Source: Planctomycetaceae bacterium
GTDB lineage: Bacteria > Planctomycetota > Planctomycetia > Pirellulales > Pirellulaceae
Direction of reading: 5' to 3'
Assembly: GCA_003506095.1 (NCBI GenBank)
Contig: DNWZ01000718.1
Coordinates: forward strand, 2,408-18,047
Length of the DNA stretch: 15,640 bases
Part shown: piece by piece, positions 7,419 through 14,373 of the stretch
Numbering within the stretch: the first letter of the stretch is position 1
Layout of the letters: each line of letters starts with the position of its first letter
The notes under the pieces: model-generated
Seen by the model: only the letters and a program-made list of their open reading frames with translations
Database searches by the model: none
Told to the model about the DNA's origin: nothing
Made by a program: the position numbers and the translations under genes

Positions 7419-7852
7419 ATCGTGAGCAAATCAGCTTCGTAGATACTGGCGGCGTACCGCTTGACGTATCAATCCGGTGGAGTACCGGTTCAAGGGTTTG
7501 CATCGGATGTTCACTCAACAACGCTTCACGCGGACGATTCTTGACGGCAATGTTTAACCACCTTAACAAACCAGCCAATTGGGTGGCCTGTTCCGGCGGT
7601 TTGGGGTGACTTTGCCGCGCGTTTTTTGAAAGATGAACGAGCGGGCCGCGGGAGCTTAACGATTGGGTAATCGATAAGTCCGACTTTAGCAATAATTCGC
7701 TGCGATGCCATTTGTGTTTTTGCGAACTCCGGTAGTTGTAAGCGAAAAGATTACACAAAAGATTCAACGTTTGGGCGAAATCAGCCCACACTACTGAGCG
7801 ATCGACTGCTCAGCAAGAAACTGCTGATCAATGCTATCAATCAATTCTACTA
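7419..7852. other. Leader region of the protease gene, no convincing gene
   Basis: This 434-bp gap separates the DUF1501 stop from the protease start, both leftward. A minus-strand frame of 138 codons (7375-7791, GTG start) is open through most of it and overlaps the protease start by about 30-45 bp out of frame. I do not recognise its product, see no Shine-Dalgarno, and do not call it a gene. Small inverted repeats occur at 7474-7488 (CCGGT/ACCGG) and at 7794-7813 (CTGAGC/GCTCAG), the latter about 40 bp after the DUF1501 stop but without a T tract. No clear sigma-70 promoter could be chosen by eye. Confidence 0.5.
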
Positions 7853-9310
7853 TCAGACCCCAAGTTCATGGATCGGCGATCCGTTTTCAAATACGAACCG
7901 GGGACGCCCCTTGGGGTCGACGTAGGTCGTATCCAGTGGAATACCAAAATGTCGATAGATGGTTGCTGCCAAATCGCCTGGGGTGACCGGTCGGGTGTGG
8001 ATCGTTCCGCCATCGGGTGCCGTCGAACCGATCACTTGGCCATGTCGCATTCCGCCGCCAGCGAGCGCCATCGACATCACTACAGGCCAGTGGTCGCGCC
8101 CATCGGTACTGCCCTGAGTGCCGATTTTGGGGGTTCGCCCAAACTCACCCATCGCAATCACTAACGTGTCGTCCAGCTTTCCGCGTTCTTCTAAATCGCT
8201 GACTAACGTGGTCACTAGATGATCAAACAGTGGCAGAAGCGGTTTTAGTCCGCGACTGATTCCACCGTACGGTGGAACGTTGTCACCATGGTTATCCCAA
8301 GTGCCGCTGGCAGTGTGATAACTCAAATCGATCGTCACAAACGCCACGCCAGATTCGACCAAACGTCTTGCCAGCAAAGCCTGCTGGCACCAGAGATGTG
8401 AACCATAACGATCACGGGACTCTTGAGACTCTCGTGTCAGATCGAACGCTTGGCGGGCCGCATCGCCGACCAGCAACTCGACCGCCTGCTGTTGGTAGAT
8501 GTCCATCGCTTCCATCGTTCCGGTCGTGTCAATATCACGCCGCATCGAATCAAGTTGGCTCAGCAAATTGCGGCGTGTCGACATTCGGTCGAAATCAAGA
8601 CCTTTGGACAACTGAAACATTCGCGCCGCAGATTTTTTGCCGCTGTCATTACCGACCAAATCATAGATCGGTAACTTGGCCGCATCGTTTCCTTGCAACG
8701 GGTTGTAGGCCTGTCCCAGGGCACCTGCAAAAGCAATATGAGATGGCGAGCGATAGAAGCCTACGTAAGGTGGCATGCCAGGTTGATTGGCGCCATGGTG
8801 TTTTGCGACAACCGAACCGATCGCCGGATAAGTCTTGGATTCTGGATTGATCCGCGGTTCGGCGTCGAGGTTGGCGGTTTGGAAAACCATGTTCGGTTCG
8901 TGGTTGCTTTTACTGGCATCGACCGAACGGATCAGTGTGAACTTGTCCAACATGGCCGCTTGTTTGGGCAAATGTTCGCAAATCTGCACACCGGGTAACT
9001 TGGTCGAAATCACGCCAAATGGTCCGCGATTTTCTGGCGGCCGGTTCGGTTTTGGGTCCCAGGTATCCAGATGGCTTGGCCCTCCGGTCATCCACAACAG
9101 GATCACGCTGCGGTTTTTGGATGGTGCGTTCGGACTCGCAACGGCACGCTGCTTCAGCAGTTCGGGCAGCGTCAATCCTGCAATTCCAGCCAAAGAGGCT
9201 TTGATCGCATTTCGCCTCGATCGGACCATCAGGCCCTCGGGGACGAGGGCGTTGAAGCATGTGAACGCATGAGCGTGGCCGCCGGCGGCAGGATTGAGGC
9301 GGGAGAGCAT
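7853..9310 (-). CDS. DUF1501 family protein with twin-arginine leader
   Basis: Exported protein of the DUF1501 family, which has an alkaline-phosphatase/sulfatase-like fold and is expanded in planctomycetes; the biochemical role is not established. Family motifs are WMTGGPSHLDTWDP (about 73-86), the WDNHGDN metal-site-like segment (338-344), IAMGEFGRTPK (385-395) and GRDHWP (404-409). A twin-arginine leader, SRRNAIKASLAGIAGLTLPELL, lies at 31-52. The longest start is ATG 9310. A later ATG at 9227-9229 has GAGGG just upstream and would put the arginine pair at residues 5-6, so the true protein may be 458 residues; I kept the long form because the extra codons are GC-rich at third positions. 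DUF1501 genes are typically next to DUF1549/DUF1553 cytochrome-like genes, but none is adjacent here. Confidence 0.92.
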   Translation of the reverse strand: MLSRLNPAAGGHAHAFTCFNALVPEGLMVRSRRNAIKASLAGIAGLTLPELLKQRAVASPNAPSKNRSVILLWMTGGPSHLDTWDPKPNRPPENRGPFGVISTKLPGVQICEHLPKQAAMLDKFTLIRSVDASKSNHEPNMVFQTANLDAEPRINPESKTYPAIGSVVAKHHGANQPGMPPYVGFYRSPSHIAFAGALGQAYNPLQGNDAAKLPIYDLVGNDSGKKSAARMFQLSKGLDFDRMSTRRNLLSQLDSMRRDIDTTGTMEAMDIYQQQAVELLVGDAARQAFDLTRESQESRDRYGSHLWCQQALLARRLVESGVAFVTIDLSYHTASGTWDNHGDNVPPYGGISRGLKPLLPLFDHLVTTLVSDLEERGKLDDTLVIAMGEFGRTPKIGTQGSTDGRDHWPVVMSMALAGGGMRHGQVIGSTAPDGGTIHTRPVTPGDLAATIYRHFGIPLDTTYVDPKGRPRFVFENGSPIHELGV

Positions 9311-9476
9311 GGCGGAGTTCCGATGTTCGTTTGGCGGGAAACATCAACCAGTGAGTCTTGCCAGGTCGAATGGGTTTAGACGCCAAATCGCAACGACAAG
9401 ATTTCACTCATTCCGCAGTTTATCGCTTCGTTACCGCCACTGCGCGAGCAATTTATTACCCGAGTATGAATATCCG

Positions 9477-9517
9477 AAAACGGTCCGCCACAGCGGAGCA
9501 GCGGCAGCCTACCTGCC
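9477..9517 (-). terminator. Possible terminator after the aminotransferase gene
   Basis: Read leftward, about 36 bp after the aminotransferase stop, are GGCAG/CTGCC (9517-9503) and then TCCGC, loop TGTG, GCGGA (9497-9484), followed by CC, G and four T residues. The stems are only 5 bp and the T run is short, so this is a weak intrinsic terminator at best. The rest of the 242-bp gap up to the DUF1501 start shows no recognisable gene. Confidence 0.3.
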
Positions 9518-9552
9518 ATAAAAATATCTGGCTCGACCATGGTGCCATCTGT

Positions 9553-10980
9553 TCACGCCGGCTTTCCTTCGGCGATATCAAACTTGGCCAACGATCGATC
9601 CAGCAACTCGAGGGCCGCATCGATATGCAGCTCGGTTGTAATGATCGGTGGCGGTAGGAATCGCAGTCGCGTTGGCGATTGTCCACAGACGAATCCCAGC
9701 AGGCCTTCGGCGAACATGATATCCATCAGTTTTTTGGCGTGATCGTAACTTCCGTCGCCGGGTGTAAAGGCAATCATCATCGCTTCACCAAACGGCCCAC
9801 AAATCTTGCCAGGATGTTTATCGACCAATCGTTGCAGGCCGGCGGCAAAGTAGCGGTGGCGTCGCATGTTCCAGCCGTTGTCACCAAAGCATTCTGCCTG
9901 ACGCATCGCATCGAGAGCCGCTAATCCGACCGCCATCGAACTGCTAGCACCGGTAAATGTTTGGCTGAGGATCGGTGCGTTGGGTTTGAAGGATTCACGA
10001 TAAAGCGTCGCACAGACTTGGGTAATTTTGCCGACGGTGACGATGTCGGCATACTCATCGAGCCCAAAGTGCTGGAACGCAAATGGCCGACTGGTACGCG
10101 AAAATGATTGCACTTCATCGAAGATGATCGGAATCCCGGCGTCTCGAATTCGCTCGCACAAGACGGCAAAGAAGTCGTGACTGCCTGGGTAGTAGCCGCC
10201 TTCACCAGCGATCAATTCGGCCCAGAAACCTGCATAGCGCCCGGGGTGACGCGCTAGCAAGCGTTTTAATTCATTGACGGCCCAGCGAAGTGATTTTTCG
10301 GGTGAGCGAATATCGAGCGCCGGCAGGTAGTCGACAGCGAGTGCGATCGGCAAGCCTTGACGATACTTCGGCCGATCGGTAATCGAAGCCAGCGCGATCG
10401 AGCGGCCCGCGAAGGCATTGTCAAACGCAAGGATTCGATCGGCCGGCGCCGCTTTGTGAAATGCCAATTTTAGCGCATTCTCATTCGCCATCGCGCCGCT
10501 GGTGCTGAGCATGCACAAAGACAACGGCGCACCACAGCTGGACGCCATTTTGATCAACTGCTGGCTCATGCGAACGCTTGTCGGATGCTGTTGCAAGTTT
10601 CCCTGCATCGCCACATCTTCGATCGCCGCATCGACCGCCGCTGTGATTGCGTCGAGGTTGCTGTGTCCCGAACCGTAGACCCCAATACCACCAATGAAGT
10701 CCAGCTTGACGCTTCCGTCTGCCAATTCGACATACGGACCGTTGCCCAAGCCAGCAGACAGGTAAGGCCACAACAAAGGGGCTCCACGAGTCGCTGCCGC
10801 TTGCGACAAAAGACTGTGATAACCTTCGGCGCGACTGTCGTCTGGCGGACGGACGTCGGTAATCTTAGCCGAATGATCGGCAACCGCTTGACGAATCAAT
10901 TCCTTGGCTTGTTCGATACGTGGGTCGGATCGAAGTGCCTCGGCGTGAGTCTGGTACGTATTCTCCGTGAAAGATGTCAT
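9553..10980 (-). CDS. Class-III PLP-dependent aminotransferase, lysine 6-aminotransferase-like
   Basis: Fold-type I aminotransferase of class III (acetylornithine/ornithine/lysine-epsilon group), cytoplasmic. Counted from ATG 10978-10980 (475 residues), the cofactor phosphate-binding segment TSGAMANENALKLA is at about 160-173, the PLP-contacting Asp is D288 (IIFDEVQSF), and the Schiff-base lysine is K318 (VTVGKITQVCATLYR). The GKxTQVC context is close to actinobacterial L-lysine 6-aminotransferase (GKKTQVCG), although the N-terminal third is not obviously similar. The frame is open up to ATG 11103, but those 41 extra residues look non-homologous, and a start at 10980 gives the usual length. 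No clear Shine-Dalgarno is present. It sits 191 bp downstream of the exporter gene on the same strand. The amino donor is undetermined. Confidence 0.85.
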   Translation of the reverse strand: MTSFTENTYQTHAEALRSDPRIEQAKELIRQAVADHSAKITDVRPPDDSRAEGYHSLLSQAAATRGAPLLWPYLSAGLGNGPYVELADGSVKLDFIGGIGVYGSGHSNLDAITAAVDAAIEDVAMQGNLQQHPTSVRMSQQLIKMASSCGAPLSLCMLSTSGAMANENALKLAFHKAAPADRILAFDNAFAGRSIALASITDRPKYRQGLPIALAVDYLPALDIRSPEKSLRWAVNELKRLLARHPGRYAGFWAELIAGEGGYYPGSHDFFAVLCERIRDAGIPIIFDEVQSFSRTSRPFAFQHFGLDEYADIVTVGKITQVCATLYRESFKPNAPILSQTFTGASSSMAVGLAALDAMRQAECFGDNGWNMRRHRYFAAGLQRLVDKHPGKICGPFGEAMMIAFTPGDGSYDHAKKLMDIMFAEGLLGFVCGQSPTRLRFLPPPIITTELHIDAALELLDRSLAKFDIAEGKPA

Positions 10981-11171
10981 GCTCGGTTCAGTCGCAAGAG
11001 GGTTTAAGTTGAAAGGCAGTACGGGCCGCAGACGCTTGGCAAGCGAGTTTGGGCAGGTTGCAATAGAGAAACGAAGCGAAATGCGTGATTCGGCGAAAAT
11101 CAAACGTTATCGTCCCATTGCAATTTATGCGAGGACGACTCGTTGCGTAAGCCACGGGTTCAGTCGCGAGT
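10981..11171. repeat. GACTGAAC direct repeats flanking the aminotransferase leader
   Basis: On the plus strand GGTTCAGTCGCAAG (10985-10998) recurs with one mismatch as GGTTCAGTCGCGAG (11157-11170), and a third partial copy, GAGTTCAGTCTCGA, overlaps the end of the exporter gene from 11168. The first copy lies directly upstream of the aminotransferase ATG, where a ribosome or repressor would bind. Three copies in 200 bp are more than expected, but they are short. Confidence 0.3.
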
Positions 11172-14027
11172 TCAGTCTCGATCGTTCGCCAATGCGCTCG
11201 GCTTCACGATCGCTTTGGATCGGCCTACTTTGAATCGGTCGAACATCGCAACGAACGACGGAACGAGAATCGTCCGAACGTAAAACGTGTCGACTAAAAC
11301 GCCTAAACCGAGTGCAAAACCGAGTTCGACGGTTCCGCGCAACGTCGAAACGGTTGCATCAACGTCGCCACCGAACCATTGTTTCATCGCCGGAAACCAA
11401 GCCGACGCGGTCATGCTGAAAAAAGTTCCCGCCATCACCAGTCCACACGCGGTAATGATGCCACCGGTTTTCGATACCGCACGCCGGAGCGCCGACAGCC
11501 AGCCCGGCCGATACTTTTGTTCCTCCAAAATCCGGGTCACCAAGTAAACGTTGTAATCTTGCCCGATCGCGACCAAGATCACAAACAAGAATAGCGGTAA
11601 CTTCCAGTCTAGGCCTAGGTAGTCAGCGCCATACAACCAGCGAAAGAAAATGATCGTCATTCCCAGCGTTGCGTAGTAGCTCAGCAGCACCGTTGCGATC
11701 AAATAACTGCACAGCACCACTCGCCGAATCACAACCAACAGGACTAAGAATACAGAAATCACGACAGCCATCTTAATTCGTCGGTGGTCGCTGAGTGTCA
11801 CCACGCGAAGGTCGATGATCGACGGCGTAGTTCCCGCTAGAAACACTTCGGCATCTGCCCACGGTGAAGAAGCGTCGTTCGTTTTTTCTCTTAACCATTG
11901 GCCCAAATCGATGACACGATTTGCAGTACGTATATCAAAAGGGTTGCCATCCATGACCACGTCTAAACGGACCAATCGGCCTTCAAATTCCGGCGTCGTC
12001 GAAAAGAAGTATCCTTGCGAGATTCGGTGTGTCTTCAGCGCGCGGCGTTTCCACGCATCCTTGCTGAGCAGGCTCATCGCACGATCGGGCGGAAAATCGC
12101 CCAGCGGATCATCGGCCGACCGGACGCCACTTACCCCGTCAAGCGAATACACTTCGCGTGACAATTCTCTTGCTTGATGACCAAGGTCCTCGCCCGACCG
12201 CTTTTCTTTATGAACCAACAATACGGTCGTTGGGTTCACTTCGCCAATACCGAAGTGTTCGTCTAGTTTGCGAAACCCGCGCCGACTTTCAGACGACGCA
12301 GCTAATTGGCTGCTGATGTCATAAGTCACATTGTCTTCATGAATCCAACCATAAGCCGCCGGAAACATCAACAGCCCGATTCCCACCACCAATGCTAAAC
12401 CAGGCCGAGTGGTCAACCGCAGAGCGATCATGCCCCACACCCCCGCGGGTGAATCGCCAGGTCTTTGGCCGATCGGTAGATAATTCTGCTGAAGCGTCGC
12501 ATCGCCAGTGTCTTCCACCAATGAATCCGTATGGTCACGCGGCGTATCGGCGACGGTCGCGTTTGCAGAAGAATATGATTGAGGCCAAAATACCTTCGGC
12601 CCGATCAAGTAGAGGATTGCCGGAGTCAGCGTCATGCAAACCGCTAAACCGATCAGCAAACAGATTGCAATCATCGGGCCGGTATGATGATACTTTCCGA
12701 ACTCCGCGATCCACAGCATTCCGAGCCCGACAACGGTGGTAAACGCACTTCCTAACAGCGCCGATGACACTCCAGATAACCCGCGTGCGATCGCCGCTTC
12801 CCAAGTCGACCGCGTTACCTCTTCGCGCACCCGCGCGATCAGGAACAGGCAATAATCGGTTCCCGCGCCAAACAGAATCACAAACAAGAAAATACGGCTG
12901 GTGGTAAAAACCCGCATGTTCAATCCGGGCAACCATCCGGCTTGCGATCCGATCGTCAACCAGGCGATCACGCCTGTCGAAACCGCGACTGCCAATCCGA
13001 TCGAAACCAAAGGAATTGCAATCAATAAAGGCGACCGATAAACCAATATAAGAATCGCTAGGATGATCAACACCGTAAACCATTCGGTATATCGGATTGC
13101 ATCTCGAGCGGCTGTTAACGTTTCGCCACCAATCGCAGCCGATCCGGTTGCAAGCATCTCCAGTCCTGGTTGCAACATCCCTTGGTGAGCGGCCTGAGTT
13201 GTGGCGACCTGGTCATGTATCGCGGCTAGGAAATCAATGTTATGAGTCGCCGCGAGTTCGGCATCGGATTGCAGCACAATCAGCCTTGCTCGCGAGTTCA
13301 GCAAGCGTGAACCGAGAACGAGATCGTTCCAACTGAGTAAGTCCAGAAATGTCGACCAAGGGTGAAGAGAGCGTTTCTCAATAGGAATCACATTCTTAGC
13401 GATATCAGGATCCAAAATTAATGCGGACTGCATATCAAAAGCCGATTCATCATCCCGTCCGAGTCTTTGCAACAGTTGGGCGCGATCCCAATAAGCGATC
13501 GTTAATCGAATTGCTTCATTCGGAATTGATCCCTTATTCTCCGCTTTTTGTAGCGACAAAAAATAAGCTTCATCGATGCGAATGGCCTCATCCAGTGATT
13601 CGTTGGCCCGCGATAACAGGACGTCGCGACGCGATCCACCCTGGCCTGGATCGAACGGACCCGCTGATGCTTCCGCCCGTTGCAGCAAGACTTCGGCAAG
13701 ACGGTGATGAAGTCGTCGCAATAAATCGAGCGCCGCCAGTTCATCCGCACGATCGAATCGACCTTGATCGCGACCGATCACAACCACAATCTGGCTGCGC
13801 GGACGATCGGTCGGAAACGCTTTATTGAGTAAGTTTTCTGCGGCAACGCTCTGTTTGTCCGCAGGCAAGTACTCAAAATCGCCGTCGAGTGCTAGCTCAC
13901 TCCACGGCGGCGCGGTGCCACGCACCGCGATCGCCACGAAGATCCAAAACAACAATACCCACTTGGCATTTTTGACAATGAAAGATGAAAAACGAAGCGA
14001 AAATGAATCTGCTGTGGGTTCAAGCAT
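11172..14027 (-). CDS. MMPL/RND-family exporter with TPR-like periplasmic insertion
   Basis: Inner-membrane proton-driven exporter of the RND superfamily, MMPL branch, 951 residues with two repeats of membrane segments. TM1 is at about 22-36; a large first periplasmic loop spans 37-313; TMs 2-6 are at about 314-476. The second half has TM7 at about 545-562, a loop at 563-750, and TMs 8-12 at about 752-930. Proton-relay signatures are GAGTDY (387-392) and GQDYN (822-826), one in each half, as expected. The odd part is residues 95-212 in the first loop, which are helical and end in a TPR-like motif (YWDRAQLLQRLGRDDES, about 179-195, then LILDP). ATG 14025-14027 overlaps the end of a small upstream ORF by 8 bp. 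The cargo is unknown; lipids or hopanoid-like compounds are exported by relatives such as MmpL3 and HpnN. No membrane-fusion or TolC partner lies in the window. Confidence 0.9.
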   Translation of the reverse strand: MLEPTADSFSLRFSSFIVKNAKWVLLFWIFVAIAVRGTAPPWSELALDGDFEYLPADKQSVAAENLLNKAFPTDRPRSQIVVVIGRDQGRFDRADELAALDLLRRLHHRLAEVLLQRAEASAGPFDPGQGGSRRDVLLSRANESLDEAIRIDEAYFLSLQKAENKGSIPNEAIRLTIAYWDRAQLLQRLGRDDESAFDMQSALILDPDIAKNVIPIEKRSLHPWSTFLDLLSWNDLVLGSRLLNSRARLIVLQSDAELAATHNIDFLAAIHDQVATTQAAHQGMLQPGLEMLATGSAAIGGETLTAARDAIRYTEWFTVLIILAILILVYRSPLLIAIPLVSIGLAVAVSTGVIAWLTIGSQAGWLPGLNMRVFTTSRIFLFVILFGAGTDYCLFLIARVREEVTRSTWEAAIARGLSGVSSALLGSAFTTVVGLGMLWIAEFGKYHHTGPMIAICLLIGLAVCMTLTPAILYLIGPKVFWPQSYSSANATVADTPRDHTDSLVEDTGDATLQQNYLPIGQRPGDSPAGVWGMIALRLTTRPGLALVVGIGLLMFPAAYGWIHEDNVTYDISSQLAASSESRRGFRKLDEHFGIGEVNPTTVLLVHKEKRSGEDLGHQARELSREVYSLDGVSGVRSADDPLGDFPPDRAMSLLSKDAWKRRALKTHRISQGYFFSTTPEFEGRLVRLDVVMDGNPFDIRTANRVIDLGQWLREKTNDASSPWADAEVFLAGTTPSIIDLRVVTLSDHRRIKMAVVISVFLVLLVVIRRVVLCSYLIATVLLSYYATLGMTIIFFRWLYGADYLGLDWKLPLFLFVILVAIGQDYNVYLVTRILEEQKYRPGWLSALRRAVSKTGGIITACGLVMAGTFFSMTASAWFPAMKQWFGGDVDATVSTLRGTVELGFALGLGVLVDTFYVRTILVPSFVAMFDRFKVGRSKAIVKPSALANDRD

Positions 14028-14274
14028 TGCGTGTTTCCAAAGGCTTTTTCAAACCTTTTGCAATTGATCCCTGATCGGTGGAGGCCGATGGTGGTTGTTC
14101 ATTTACCGTAGCCTCTGCACGGATTGCCAGCGAGATGGCGACGCCTAGCAGATTGGCGGGATGCAATGGCGAAACAATCATGGCAAGCTGCTGTGGTGGG
14201 AAAGTCGCAGGTGAGAAAGTTGGATCGGGATACGGCAGTATGAACGTTGGAATCTGTTTACACAAATGCTTCAT
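14020..14274 (-). CDS. Small hypothetical ORF overlapping the exporter start
   Basis: An 84-codon frame from ATG 14272-14274 to TGA 14020-14022. The stop overlaps the exporter start in ATGCTTGA, an arrangement typical of translational coupling. The frame is open further upstream to a TAG at about 14363, encoding Asp/Phe/Pro-rich sequence (PTFILPYPDPTFSPATF at about 9-25) but without another ATG or GTG, so it could also be the remnant of a longer gene. A hydrophobic stretch occurs at about 31-55. I do not recognise it. A plus-strand frame (14078-14359) is open exactly opposite, with shared wobble positions, so one of the two must be a shadow. The overlap with the exporter favours the minus strand. 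Confidence 0.3.
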   Translation of the reverse strand: MKHLCKQIPTFILPYPDPTFSPATFPPQQLAMIVSPLHPANLLGVAISLAIRAEATVNEQPPSASTDQGSIAKGLKKPLETRNA

Positions 14275-14373
14275 AAAATGGGGTATGTCACCGGCGCAGC
14301 CCAGTCGGTCCGTGCCATCGGCGGTAAAGACGTGGGTAATATCGGTGTGGAAATATTGAAATCACGCTAGTTT
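14028..14373. other. 346-bp gap between the kinase and exporter genes
   Basis: It holds the small minus-strand ORF described at 14020-14274 and its plus-strand counter-frame. I see no T-tract terminator after the kinase stop (TAA 14374-14376), so the kinase, small ORF and exporter could share a transcript. No clear promoter was found by eye. Confidence 0.5.

Noticed and set aside
5788..8393. A 17-of-18 match between AAAGCCTGCTGACACCAG (5788-5805) and AAAGCCTGCTGGCACCAG (8376-8393).
   Set aside because: The second copy is inside the DUF1501 coding sequence, where it encodes a conserved family segment (WCQQALL). One near-match of this length is close to chance for 15 kb, and no further copies were found.
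8272..8850. Rightward 192-codon frame opposite the DUF1501 gene.
   Set aside because: It is a shadow: the minus strand carries the DUF1501 family motifs throughout.
10981..11103. N-terminal extension of 41 codons on the aminotransferase from ATG 11103.
   Set aside because: The extra residues do not resemble the family, the ATG at 10980 gives the normal length, and the interval contains repeated motifs typical of a leader.
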